Assembly: GCF_003994415.1 (NCBI RefSeq)
Contig: NZ_CP034689.1
Coordinates: 4,216,001 to 4,280,000 of the forward strand
Length of the DNA: 64,000 nt
Direction of reading: 5' to 3'
Source: Achromobacter spanius
GTDB lineage: Bacteria > Pseudomonadota > Gammaproteobacteria > Burkholderiales > Burkholderiaceae_B
How positions within the stretch are numbered: position 1 is the stretch's first letter; every line of letters starts with the position of its first letter. Position numbers and translations under genes: made by a program. The notes beneath the pieces are model-generated. The model saw only the letters and a list, made by a program, of their open reading frames with translations. It made no database searches and was not told where the DNA came from. Shown here piece by piece: positions 8,300 through 18,220 of this stretch.

Positions 8300-8983
8300 G
8301 GCGGCGTCCGCCAGTTCGGTGCGGAACGCCGGGCGATCTGAAGCCTTTGCCTTTCTGAGAAACACGAATACGTGCTGAAAGCCGTCATCAACCCGATGAA
8401 CGTGGCCGTCCACACCGGCAATCGGCGGCTCGAACAATTCGAAGAACTCGCGCAACACGGGCAAGACAGGGAATGGGGCGCGATCGGGGCGGTCGTTGTA
8501 CCCAATCACGAACAGCCCCCCTGGCTTCAATACCTTTTTGCATTGTTCCAGCAGGCGCCTGAAATCAGGCTCGGTGTTTACGCCGAAACCCAACAGCCCG
8601 TTCGCCACCACCACGTCAAAGACATCATCACCATAGTGATCCGCCATTTCCGTGGCGCTGCCGGTCCAATGCCTGCCAGGCTGACCATAAACCGCCTTGC
8701 GTTCCTCGATGTCAAGGGAATGGAATTCGGAATTCAAAAGGCGCGGGTAATGCCAATTGTGCTTGTCGATACCCACAAACAAGGTCTTGCTGTCGTCGGA
8801 CGAGGCAGCGGCCGAATCATTCAGATAACCAAACACTGATTCTTCGAGAAAGACGCGGTTCGGCGCATGCAGCCTGAAATCGATATTGAGACGTTCCGCA
8901 AACCTTGGTGACAACTTGAACAGAGCCCGCTTTAACAAATAACCCGGATTACGCACGCCTTGTTCCCTCTCATTTCGAAGCAT
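8288..8983 (-). CDS. SAM-dependent methyltransferase (class I)
   Basis: A 231-residue protein. LFVGIDKHNWHYP is a diverged motif I, FDVVVANGLLGFGVN fits motif II, and LKPGGLFVIGYNDR is motif III of class I methyltransferases. The N-terminal 70 residues are basic and helical. The nearest recognisable type is a DUF268/methyltransferase-11-like fold; the substrate is not predictable. It overlaps the ABC-F gene's end by 12 bp. Its start is 54 bp from a perfect inverted repeat (9037-9056), so the MarR regulator upstream could control it too. Confidence 0.7.
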   Translation of the reverse strand: MLRNEREQGVRNPGYLLKRALFKLSPRFAERLNIDFRLHAPNRVFLEESVFGYLNDSAAASSDDSKTLFVGIDKHNWHYPRLLNSEFHSLDIEERKAVYGQPGRHWTGSATEMADHYGDDVFDVVVANGLLGFGVNTEPDFRRLLEQCKKVLKPGGLFVIGYNDRPDRAPFPVLPVLREFFELFEPPIAGVDGHVHRVDDGFQHVFVFLRKAKASDRPAFRTELADAASVH

Positions 8984-9036
8984 TCAGGGGGCTTTAGCAC
9001 CGACTGACCGCGTGTTCAGCCTGAATTAAAGCAGGG

Positions 9037-9056
9037 CACAAATAATACCATTTGTG
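9037..9056. promoter_or_regulatory. Inverted-repeat operator CACAAAT-N6-ATTTGTG
   Basis: A perfect 7-bp dyad with a six-base spacer, in an AT-rich 200-bp gap between the methyltransferase gene and the MarR-type gene. A second 10-bp palindrome AATTCGAATT is at 9073-9082. The size suits a dimeric winged-helix regulator such as MarR. Assignment to the neighbouring regulator is inferred. Confidence 0.5.
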
Positions 9057-9183
9057 ACATAAATATCGTAATAATTCGAATTTTCGCAAATCTGACCAGG
9101 GTTATCCCGAATGCCTGCTTATCGACAAATCGTCAATAATTCGCCAACGTTTTGTCATTGAACTGTCTTCACTCCAGCCGTAC

Positions 9184-9696
9184 ATGCCTGCCTCCCCCCG
9201 GGACGCCATCGTTTCTTCCGCGCATCTGGCCACGTCCGCCCCGCAGTTATCCGAGGTGGAGTTCGGCCTGATCATCGCGTCGCACGCCTTCAATCGCTGG
9301 ATGGTGCGCTGCATGGCGTGCGCCGGCCTGCCAGATCTGACCTCGCTGGACATCCTGGTGCTGAACCATGTGTTTCATCGGGGACGTGGCAAGAAACTGG
9401 CGGACATCTGCTTCACGCTGAACGTTGAAGACACCCACCTGGTGAACTATTCGCTGAAGAAACTTGAGCGGCTGGGCGTCGTGCAAAGCGCCAAGACGGG
9501 CAAGGAAGTGATCTACACCACCACCGACGCCGGCGCCGCCGCCATTGCGCGCTACGCCGAAGTGCGCGAGCAGTGCCTGGTCCAATCGTTCATCGACTCC
9601 CCTGCCGCGGACGAGGCCAGCCACCAGTTGGCCAACACCCTGCGCGCCCTCTCGGGCCTGTACGACCAAGCTGCCCGCGCCGCCACCTCGCTGTGA
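9184..9696 (+). CDS. MarR-type winged-helix regulator
   Basis: A 170-residue protein with a central winged helix: DLTSLDILVLNHVFHRGRGKKLADICFTL, then a recognition region around VEDTHLVNYSLKKLERLGVV and the wing TGKEVIYTTTDAG. It resembles the MarR-like regulators that precede peptide ABC operons in Achromobacter and Bordetella. The ATPase gene starts nine bases after its stop, so it heads the operon and probably controls uptake and itself through the dyad at 9037-9056. The ligand is unknown. Confidence 0.8.
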   Translation: MPASPRDAIVSSAHLATSAPQLSEVEFGLIIASHAFNRWMVRCMACAGLPDLTSLDILVLNHVFHRGRGKKLADICFTLNVEDTHLVNYSLKKLERLGVVQSAKTGKEVIYTTTDAGAAAIARYAEVREQCLVQSFIDSPAADEASHQLANTLRALSGLYDQAARAATSL

Positions 9697-9705
9697 GAAT
9701 TCACG

Positions 9706-11559
<1,854 letters not shown>

Positions 11560-11614
11560 AGACAGCCTTTCCTTTTTCCTCGGTGTGACCCGAGTTCCCG
11601 TTCATGGAGCGACC

Positions 11615-13147
11615 ATGCAATTCTTCCGCACCACCTTCACCGCCACCGCCCTGACCCTGGCGTTGGGCGGCGCGCTGCCCGCCGTCTTGTCGACCGCGCA
11701 TGCCGCGGGCACGCTCAGCGTGGCCATCAACCAGGACCCGGGTAGCTGGGACCCCATCGACACCTTCGTGACCTTCTGGGGTTCGGTGGGCGGCAACCTG
11801 TACGACGGCCTGACGATGCGCGGCGCCGACCTGAAGCTGCAGCCGGGCCTGGCCACCAGTTGGGAATACCTGGACGAGAACAAGCGCCTGCGCTTCAAGC
11901 TGCGTGAAGGCGTCAAGTTCCACAACGGCGAGCCCTTCAACGCCGAAGCCGTGAAGTTCACGTTTGAACGCCTGCTGGGCGCGGAAGGCGCCAAGGGCCC
12001 GCAAAAGTCCAACTACGACTCCATTGGCGAGATCAAGGTGGTGGACGAATACACCGTCGACTTCATCCTGAAGCAGCCTGACCCCGTGCTGCTGACCAAG
12101 CTGGCCGGCTACGGCGCCATGATCGTGCCGCCCAAGTACATCAAGGAAAAGGGCGAGGACTACTTCAACACGAACCCGGTCGGCACCGGCCCGTTCAAGT
12201 TTGAAAGCTACCAGCCCAAGGTCAACGTGACCCTGGCGCGCAACGACGACTACTGGGGCGGCAAGCCCAAGCTGGACAAGGTCGTGTACCGCTTCATCAG
12301 CGAACCCGGCACGCAAGTGGCCGAGCTGCAAGCCGGCCGCATCGACATCGCCACGCTGATCCCGCTGGGCCTGATCGACACCGTGAAGAAGTCCGGCAAC
12401 GCCGACGTCATCTCGACCGGCGGCCCGGTCGCTTTCGCGCTGCGCTACAACACCAAGGGCGGCATCACGCAGAACCGCGACGTGCGCCGCGCGCTGATCA
12501 TGGCGGTCGACCGTGAAGCCATCGTCAAGCAGTTGCTGCTGGGCCAGGCGAAAGTCATCGCCAGCTTCCAGGGCCCGCAATCGTTCGGCTTCAACCCCGA
12601 GCAAAAGCCCCTGCCCTTCAACCCCGCCGAAGCCAAGAAGCTGCTGGCCGCCGCCGGCGTGAAGCCGGGCGCCACCGTGCAGATCGACGTGCGCGGCAGC
12701 GATTCGAACTTCCGCGAAGTGGCCCAGGCCGTGTCGGGCTACCTGCAAGGCGTAGGCGTGCGCGCCACCATCAAGCCGTATGAAACCGGCGTGCTGTTGA
12801 ACGACATCATCCCGGGCGGCAAGACGGGCGAAATGTGGCAGAACCAGTGGGGTGGCTGGACGTATGACTACGACAACACCGCGTACCTGATGTATCACAC
12901 GGGCCAGAAGTGGAACCCGTATGACAACGACGCCAAGCTGAACGCCATGCTGGAAGCGCAACGCACCGTCTATGACGTGAAGAAGCGCGAAGCCATGCTG
13001 CAAGAAATTGCCACCTACGTTGCCGACCAGGCGCTGGAAATGCCGCTGTACAGCCTGAACACGATCGTGGGCGTGAACAAGCGCGTGAAGAACCTGGAAG
13101 TTCCGGGCGACATTCGCTTCCGTTTCCTCAACGCGACCGTCGAGTAA
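11615..13147 (+). CDS. Peptide ABC transporter substrate-binding protein (SBP_bac_5)
   Basis: A 510-residue periplasmic receptor. The signal peptide is residues 1-28 (MQFFRTTFTATALTLALGGA to AHA-AG). Family 5 blocks include LQPGLATSWEYLDENKRLRFKLREGVKFHNGEPF, VGTGPFKFESY and QNRDVRRALIMAVDRE. GGAG lies five bases before ATG 11615. It would bind peptides or a related ligand and deliver them to the permeases encoded next. A 143-bp hairpin-rich gap separates it from the permease genes. Confidence 0.92.
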   Translation: MQFFRTTFTATALTLALGGALPAVLSTAHAAGTLSVAINQDPGSWDPIDTFVTFWGSVGGNLYDGLTMRGADLKLQPGLATSWEYLDENKRLRFKLREGVKFHNGEPFNAEAVKFTFERLLGAEGAKGPQKSNYDSIGEIKVVDEYTVDFILKQPDPVLLTKLAGYGAMIVPPKYIKEKGEDYFNTNPVGTGPFKFESYQPKVNVTLARNDDYWGGKPKLDKVVYRFISEPGTQVAELQAGRIDIATLIPLGLIDTVKKSGNADVISTGGPVAFALRYNTKGGITQNRDVRRALIMAVDREAIVKQLLLGQAKVIASFQGPQSFGFNPEQKPLPFNPAEAKKLLAAAGVKPGATVQIDVRGSDSNFREVAQAVSGYLQGVGVRATIKPYETGVLLNDIIPGGKTGEMWQNQWGGWTYDYDNTAYLMYHTGQKWNPYDNDAKLNAMLEAQRTVYDVKKREAMLQEIATYVADQALEMPLYSLNTIVGVNKRVKNLEVPGDIRFRFLNATVE

Positions 13148-13149
13148 AT

Positions 13150-13219
13150 CCCCCCGAAGCGCTACCGCGCTTCCTCCTCAAGGGGGCATGCCCGCGGACC
13201 GGCAAAGCCGACTCCGCGG
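13150..13219. repeat. Two intergenic hairpins after the binding-protein gene
   Basis: The first hairpin nests GAAGCG/CGCTTC within CCCCC/GGGGG (13150-13187). The second pairs CCGCGGA with TCCGCGG around CGGC-AAA-GCCG (13192-13219). Neither has a U-tract. Such structures between a receptor gene and its permease genes often protect the upstream mRNA and give more receptor than permease. Confidence 0.65.
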
Positions 13220-13260
13220 CATCCCGCCAGCGGGGCACTTGCAGCATTAACATTACTGAT

Positions 13261-13284
13261 CCGCCCCGGTGCAAACCGGGGCGG
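13261..13284. repeat. Perfect 10-bp hairpin before the permease start
   Basis: CCGCCCCGGT and its exact complement flank a GCAA loop, ending seven bases before ATG 13291. It would mask or insulate the ribosome site of the permease gene and so could lower its translation relative to the receptor gene. Confidence 0.65.
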
Positions 13285-13290
13285 CGCCTC

Positions 13291-14214
13291 ATGACCGGAT
13301 TTCTCATCAAACGCGTGTTGCAGGCGGTCTTCGTGATCGTTGCCGTGACACTGCTGGTTTCCTATGCCGTGCGCCTGACCGGCGACCCCGCGCTGATGCT
13401 CAGCCAGGGTTCGGGCAGCGTCACCGAACAAGATCTGGCCAACATCCGCCAGGCGCTGGGGCTGAACCGCCCCTTCCACGAGCAATACCTGTCGTACATG
13501 CAGGGCCTGTTGCACGGCGATTTCGGCCGCAGCTTCATGGGTGGCACGTCGGTGTCCAAGCTGATCGGCGACGCCCTGCCCGCCACGCTGATGCTGGCGT
13601 TCACGTCGTTGATCGTATCCATCCTGATCTCGCTGCCGCTGGGCATCCAGGCCGCCATCAAGCGCGGCAAGCCCACGGACCAGGCCATCCGCATCCTGTC
13701 GCTGGTGGGGCTGTCGTTTCCCAACTTCTGGCTGGCGCTGATGCTGGTGCTGCTGCTGTCGATCACCTTCCCGCTGCTGCCGCCTTCGGGCTGGAGCGGC
13801 CCGGCCAGCCTGGTGCTGCCGTCCCTGACGATGGCCATCATTCTTAGCGCCACCAACATCCGCCTGGTGCGCACCACCATGCTGGAAACGCTGTCGGCGC
13901 AATACATCATGGTGGCGCGCAGCAAGGGCCTGAAAGAGCGCGTGGTGCTGTACAAGCACGCGCTGCGCAACTGCGCGATTCCGCTCATCACGTATCTGGG
14001 CTTGCAGTTCGGCGGCCTGATCGGCGGCATCGTCGTGATTGAAATGGTCTTCAACTGGCCTGGACTGGGCACGCTGGCGTTCGACGCCATTTCGGGCCGC
14101 GACTACCCGGTGCTGCAAGGCACGGTCACCGTGCTGGCCGCCGTCATCGTCCTGGTCAACCTGATCGTCGACATTGCCTACGGCATCGTCGACCCCCGTA
14201 TCCGCACGCGTTGA
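13291..14214 (+). CDS. Peptide ABC transporter permease (DppB-like)
   Basis: A 307-residue inner-membrane protein with six likely transmembrane helices, starting MTGFLIKRVLQAVFVIVAVT. It has the family's LGLNRPFHEQYLSYMQGLLHGDFGRSF periplasmic loop and the EAA-like coupling loop RSKGLKERVVLYKHALRN. The length is normal for DppB/GsiC. It pairs with the permease encoded next and the fused ATPase encoded upstream. Confidence 0.93.
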   Translation: MTGFLIKRVLQAVFVIVAVTLLVSYAVRLTGDPALMLSQGSGSVTEQDLANIRQALGLNRPFHEQYLSYMQGLLHGDFGRSFMGGTSVSKLIGDALPATLMLAFTSLIVSILISLPLGIQAAIKRGKPTDQAIRILSLVGLSFPNFWLALMLVLLLSITFPLLPPSGWSGPASLVLPSLTMAIILSATNIRLVRTTMLETLSAQYIMVARSKGLKERVVLYKHALRNCAIPLITYLGLQFGGLIGGIVVIEMVFNWPGLGTLAFDAISGRDYPVLQGTVTVLAAVIVLVNLIVDIAYGIVDPRIRTR

Positions 14215-15088
14215 GCCTTATGCAGACCACTTCCCCACCGCCGCCGCGCCCAAACCCGTCAAGCCGCGCAGCCGCTACCGTTCGCTGGAATTCGTGCTGG
14301 GCGCGATCCTGACCGGCGTCATGATCCTGTTGGTGCTGACATCCGGCTGGCTGTTCCCCGATGGCGGCGAATCCATGGACCTGGCCTCGCGCCTGATGGC
14401 GCCGTTCGCGTCGCCCGCGCACCCCTTCGGCACCGACCCCTTGGGCCGCGACGTGCTGGCCCGCGTGATCGTGGGCGGCAAGATCTCGCTGATGGTGGGC
14501 TTTGCGTCCGTCATCGGCGGCGCGCTGCTGGGCATCGTCATGGGTCTGATCGCGGGCTACTACCGTGGCTTCTGGGACATGGTCGTCATGCGCTTTGCCG
14601 ATGTGCAACTGGCGCTGCCGTTCATCCTGGTGGCCATCACGTTCATCGCCATCCTGGGTGGTGGCCTGTTCAACGTGATCTTCTTCATGATCGTGTCGCA
14701 GTGGGTGCAGTACGCCCGCTTGGTACGCGCCCAGGTGCTGGCGCTGCGTGAGCGCGAATTCGTGCTGGCCGCACGCGCCTTTGGCGTGCGCGACCTGGCC
14801 ATGATCCGCCATCACATCGTGCCCAACCTGCTGGGTCCGCTGGTGATCCTGATGACCTTGAACGTGGCCAACAACATTCTGCTGGAAAGCAGCCTGACCT
14901 TCCTGGGCCTGGGCGTGGACCCGATGATTCCCAGTTGGGGCGGCATGCTGGCCGATGGCCGCACCTACATGCAAACCGCGTGGTGGGTCAGCGTCTTCCC
15001 CGGTCTGGCGATCATGCTGACCGTGCTGGGCCTTAATCTGCTGGGAGATTGGTTGCGAGACCGCCTCGACCCCACTGGAAAGGTGTAA
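14174..15088 (+). CDS. Peptide ABC transporter permease (DppC-like), start uncertain
   Basis: The second permease, with the DppC/GsiD pattern: an N-terminal cytosolic segment, AILTGVMILLVLTSGWLFP as helix 1, HPFGTDPLGRDVLARVIVGG, the coupling loop REREFVLAARAFGVRDLAMIRHHIVPN, and FLGLGVDPMIPSWGGM. The natural start would be ATG 14220, just after the upstream stop, but it is out of frame by one base. If the C4 run at 14233-14236 were C5 the product would begin MQTTSPTAAAPK and be in frame. As written the only in-frame start is TTG 14174, overlapping the upstream gene by 41 bp. Function is firm; the start is doubtful. Confidence 0.85.
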   Translation: MPTASSTPVSARVEPYADHFPTAAAPKPVKPRSRYRSLEFVLGAILTGVMILLVLTSGWLFPDGGESMDLASRLMAPFASPAHPFGTDPLGRDVLARVIVGGKISLMVGFASVIGGALLGIVMGLIAGYYRGFWDMVVMRFADVQLALPFILVAITFIAILGGGLFNVIFFMIVSQWVQYARLVRAQVLALREREFVLAARAFGVRDLAMIRHHIVPNLLGPLVILMTLNVANNILLESSLTFLGLGVDPMIPSWGGMLADGRTYMQTAWWVSVFPGLAIMLTVLGLNLLGDWLRDRLDPTGKV

Positions 15089-15096
15089 AAGATCAG

Positions 15097-15120
15097 ATGC
15101 CCCGAAAGGGGCATTTGTCT
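15097..15120 (+). terminator. Rho-independent terminator after the permease genes
   Basis: ATGCCCC-GAAA-GGGGCAT forms a perfect 7-bp stem with a tetraloop, followed by TTGTCTCTTT. It lies nine bases after the permease stop, so the M14 peptidase gene downstream depends on read-through or its own promoter. Confidence 0.75.
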
Positions 15121-15160
15121 CTTTGCCGGATGCCGCAAGAACCCCGAAGGAAACCAAAGC

Positions 15161-16900
15161 ATGTCTTTGCTTGAAAAATCATTTGACCGCACGCTGGACG
15201 CCTGGACCCATTCTTACCTGGCGCCCGTGTGGCGCGGCGCGGTGGTGGAAGGCTGGCTGTTTGAAGGTGTTGACGCCCGCCGCGCGGCAGAGGCGCGATT
15301 GGCGCAGGCCGGCGTCACCGCGCGCTTTCGCAGCGCTTACAAGCCGTTGCTGCACTACTTCCTGGAAGACGTCGATCGCCAAGGCCTGGTGTCGGTGCTG
15401 GTGCGCTATCCGCTGCACGAACACGCGCTGGCCAAGCGCTTCACGCTGGAAGCCTACCCGCTGGTCGCGTTGCTGGAAGGCGTGCGCGTGGTGATGCAGG
15501 AAGGCGCGTCCGACCTGCACTATGACGTCACCTTGAACTACGCCGATGGCCGCAAGGTCGAGTCCCGCGTGTTCGCGCCCAACGTGCTGGGCGCGGCACA
15601 GGATGGCACGCCCGAACTGTCGCCCACCGGCTGGCTGCGCGTGCGCGATGCCGATGGGGTGGTGCAGACCGACGGCGCCCAAGCCACCGAATACCAGCAA
15701 GTGTTCCGCAGCATCGTAGACACCGTGCGCAATCACGCCTGGGGCGCGCACGAACCGTATTTCGACCGTCTGGAAATTCGGGTGGACCTGCCCGGCATGG
15801 ACTTCGCGCTACCGGTGGACGAGGAAATCGTCAGCACCTTCGAAGCCCTGCACGAAGACGTGTACTTCACGCTGCTGGAGCATTTTCAGCATCACTCCGG
15901 CCGGCCGTCGGGCGACCGCGGCTTGCAGCCCGGCCAGATCATTCCCGACATCCGCCGCCATGACGGCGCAGCGCGCGTGCAGATATCGCTTGAACCGTTT
16001 GCGCCGGTCGCGCCGGTTACCCCGGCGTCACCCGATGGGCCGCTGGCGCAACGCCGCGAGCCGCTGACGGCCGCCCAGATTGCGGGTTGTGTGGCGGCGT
16101 TTGGCGGCGACACCTTCCAGGCGGTGTCGCGTCAGGGGCGTCCGGTACTGGGCACGTATGTGCGCGGCCCCGGGCCGGCCGTCTTCATCTCGGGCGCGCA
16201 GCACGCCAATGAAACGTCCGGCATTGTCGGCGCGCTGCGCGCCGCGCAGACGCTGGCGGAACGCGGCAGCGCGCACTTTGCACTGATCGCCGCCGAAAAC
16301 CCCGACGGCTACGCGCTGTTCAACCGCCTGCGCGAACATCACCCCCGCCACATGCTGCACGCCTCGCGCTACAGCGCGCTGGGTGACGACATCGCCTACC
16401 GCGAACATGCGCCGTTCTTTGAACGCGACGCGCGTCATCAAGCCCATGCGATCAGCGGCGCGCAATTGCACATCAACCTGCACGGCTACCCCGCGCACGA
16501 GTGGACGCGGCCCCTGTCTGGTTATCTGCCACGCCATTTCGAACTATGGACCATACCGAAGGGATTCTTCCTGGTGTTGCGCCATCATCCGGGCTGGCGT
16601 GAACGCGCCCGTCGGCTGATTGAAGGCGTCACCGCGCGCCTGGCCGCCAAGGTGGCCGGGCTGGTGGAATTCAATGCCCGCCAGTTGGAGCTGTTTCACG
16701 CACATGCGCTCGAAACCGGCTTTGATGTCATGAATGGCATTCCGGTACAGATCACGGAGACGGATCGCGAAGATTTGCCACTGGCCTTGATTTCGGAGTT
16801 TCCGGATGAAACCGTCTACGGCGACCGCTTTGTCTTCGCGCATACTGTGCAAATGGAAACCGTCCTGGCCGCGACAGAGCTGTATCGATCCGGGCTGTAA
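15161..16900 (+). CDS. M14 family zinc carboxypeptidase
   Basis: A 579-residue protein without a signal peptide. The C-terminal half carries the M14 zinc site: H348-x-x-E351 in QHANETSG and a later HINLHG (His 437 and 441) that supplies the third ligand. PGPAVFISGAQ before the first motif is typical of the fold. Residues 1-300 form an uncharacterised N-terminal region rich in charged strands. It lies directly after a peptide ABC operon, so a role in trimming imported peptides is plausible. The general acid Glu could be in LISEFPDETVYG. Larger than simple carboxypeptidases, it resembles the large cytosolic M14 proteins of Burkholderiales. Confidence 0.8.
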   Translation: MSLLEKSFDRTLDAWTHSYLAPVWRGAVVEGWLFEGVDARRAAEARLAQAGVTARFRSAYKPLLHYFLEDVDRQGLVSVLVRYPLHEHALAKRFTLEAYPLVALLEGVRVVMQEGASDLHYDVTLNYADGRKVESRVFAPNVLGAAQDGTPELSPTGWLRVRDADGVVQTDGAQATEYQQVFRSIVDTVRNHAWGAHEPYFDRLEIRVDLPGMDFALPVDEEIVSTFEALHEDVYFTLLEHFQHHSGRPSGDRGLQPGQIIPDIRRHDGAARVQISLEPFAPVAPVTPASPDGPLAQRREPLTAAQIAGCVAAFGGDTFQAVSRQGRPVLGTYVRGPGPAVFISGAQHANETSGIVGALRAAQTLAERGSAHFALIAAENPDGYALFNRLREHHPRHMLHASRYSALGDDIAYREHAPFFERDARHQAHAISGAQLHINLHGYPAHEWTRPLSGYLPRHFELWTIPKGFFLVLRHHPGWRERARRLIEGVTARLAAKVAGLVEFNARQLELFHAHALETGFDVMNGIPVQITETDREDLPLALISEFPDETVYGDRFVFAHTVQMETVLAATELYRSGL

Positions 16901-16914
16901 ACATCAACAAGAAC

Positions 16915-17352
16915 ATGAATATCCGAGAACGCAACCACGGCGACGACCTGGCTTTGGCGGACATCTGGCTCCGCTCGGTGCGCGCCACACATTCCTTCCT
17001 GACGGAAAAGGAAATACAGGCCATGTACCCGCAGGTCCTCAACACCTATCTGCCATCGGTGCGGGTGTGGGTGTGCGAGGACGTAGACGGCGAGATCGCC
17101 GGCTTCATGGGGCTGTCCGGCAACAAGGTAGAGATGCTGTTCGTGGACGCCAGCAAGCGTGGCAAAGGCGCGGGCCGCCGCCTGCTGAATTTTGCGCGCT
17201 CGCTGCACGGCACCCTGCTGGTCGACGTGAATGAACAGAATCCGCAAGCGCACGGGTTCTACAAGCACTACGGTTTCGTCGACACCGGCCGCTCGGCCCA
17301 CGACGACGCCGGCCGCCCGTTTCCGATCGTGCATATGAAGCTGGCAGGTTGA
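16915..17352 (+). CDS. GNAT acetyltransferase (YjaB-like)
   Basis: A 145-residue GNAT enzyme. It begins MNIRERNHGDDLALADIWLRSVRATHSFL, as in the YjaB group. The acetyl-CoA site is VEMLFVDASKRGKGAGRRLLN (motif A, R/Q-G-x-G-x-G/A variant RGKGAG), followed by NPQAHGFYKHYGFVDTG. It is 14 bp after the M14 gene. The substrate is unknown; YjaB in E. coli has been linked to protein lysine acetylation. The MITE array begins 13 bp after its stop. Confidence 0.88.
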   Translation: MNIRERNHGDDLALADIWLRSVRATHSFLTEKEIQAMYPQVLNTYLPSVRVWVCEDVDGEIAGFMGLSGNKVEMLFVDASKRGKGAGRRLLNFARSLHGTLLVDVNEQNPQAHGFYKHYGFVDTGRSAHDDAGRPFPIVHMKLAG

Positions 17353-17461
17353 GGGGCGAGTATTGGGGGAGGCTGCTTGATGGGTTTGCGCGTTGAGCGT
17401 CTGCTTTCTTTTATTTAGCCGTGCGCGCGGCACCCATCCTACGTTTCGCTGCCTGCCCATT

Positions 17462-17640
17462 CGTAGGATGGGTGCAGCGCGAACGACTGGCCAACAGAAC
17501 ACGCCCGGACAACGCGCGTAACCCATCAGCCGGCGTTGAATGCTATTCAAATGCGGCCATCTCGGGAGGCTGCTTGATGGGTTTGCGCGTTGAGCGTCTG
17601 CTTTCTTTTATTTAGCCCTGCGCGCTACACCCATCCTACG
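17462..17640. mobile_element. MITE-like element, array copy 1
   Basis: 179 bp with about 20-bp terminal inverted repeats (CGTAGGATGGGTG-AGCGCG type). Inner arms CGCGTAACCCATC and GATGGGTTTGCGCG also pair, so the element can fold into one long hairpin. No coding capacity. Confidence 0.8.
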
Positions 17641-17658
17641 TTTCGCTGCATGTCCATT

Positions 17659-17837
17659 CGTAGGATGGGTGGAGCGCGAACGACTGGCTAACAGAACACG
17701 CCCGGACAACGCGCGTAACCCATCCGCCGGCGTTGAATGCTATTCAAATGCGACCATCGCGGGAGGCTGCTTGATGGGTTTGCGCGTTGCGCGCCTGCTT
17801 TCTTTTATTTAGCCGTGCGCGCTACACCCATCCTACG
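17659..17837. mobile_element. MITE-like element, array copy 2
   Basis: Same structure as copy 1, with a few substitutions (for example GTTGCGCGCC for GTTGAGCGTC near the right arm). Confidence 0.8.
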
Positions 17838-17855
17838 TTTCGCTGCATGCCCATT

Positions 17856-18034
17856 CGTAGGATGGGTGGAGCGCGAACGACTGGCCAACAGAACACGCCC
17901 GGACAACGCGCGTAACCCATCAGCCGGCGTTGAATGCTATTCAAATGCGACCATCGCCGGAGGCTGCTTGATGGGTTTGCGCGTTGAGCGTCTGTTTTCT
18001 TTTATTTAGCCGTGCGCGCTACACCCATCCTACG
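17856..18034. mobile_element. MITE-like element, array copy 3
   Basis: Same structure as copy 1. The right terminus is exact at 18034, and its CCTACG supplies, on the minus strand, the TAG stop of the small gene at 18030-18211. Confidence 0.8.
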
Positions 18035-18211
18035 AACCTTCCATTTCATGCCGTATCCGCCACGCTTTCAAGGCTTGGCGGTAATTTTCCATGGCTTCGT
18101 CGTACATGTCGTACACGCAGGGAATGCAGCCGCTGTTGCAGCATTCTTCCGGCGCGGGGCGTTCGGGGGGACGGGCTGAGGGTCGTCGTCGGGAATCGTG
18201 GGGGTGCTCAT
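18030..18211 (-). pseudogene. Oxidoreductase-like (PF09791) small protein, frameshifted
   Basis: The C-terminal frame reads PAPEECCNSGCIPCVYDMYDEAMENYRQAL, the conserved core of the Oxidored-like N-terminal family (two Cys pairs, then VYDxY). The start ATG at 18211, ten bases after the acetyltransferase stop, opens MSTPTIPDDDPQPVPP in another frame. One extra G in the G6 run at 18165-18170 would join them into a 60-residue protein of normal family length. The stop codon TAG lies inside the terminal repeat of the adjacent MITE-like element. Either a sequencing deletion or a true frameshift. The family is small, probably metal- or thiol-related, with function unknown. Confidence 0.7.
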
Positions 18212-18220
18212 AGCCGAATG

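Larger units (their letters stand above)
17366..18034. repeat. Tandem array of 179-bp palindromic elements (period 197 bp)
   Basis: Three full copies (listed separately) and a 5' truncated one (17366-17443) sit head to tail at an exact 197-bp period, separated by 18-bp spacers near TTTCGCTGCATGCCCATT. Copies differ at only a few bases. Each full copy starts CGTAGGATGGGTG and ends CACCCATCCTACG, so every junction is itself a hairpin. No protein is encoded. The array fills the gap between the YjaB-like gene and the gene at 18030. Confidence 0.93.

Noticed and set aside
17737..18009. Open frames inside the palindromic repeats
   Set aside because: They recur only because the DNA repeats, have no ribosome site and break at the array edges.
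17366..18034. CRISPR array
   Set aside because: The unit is 197 bp with an 18-bp constant spacer, and the copies are palindromic elements, not short repeats with unique spacers.
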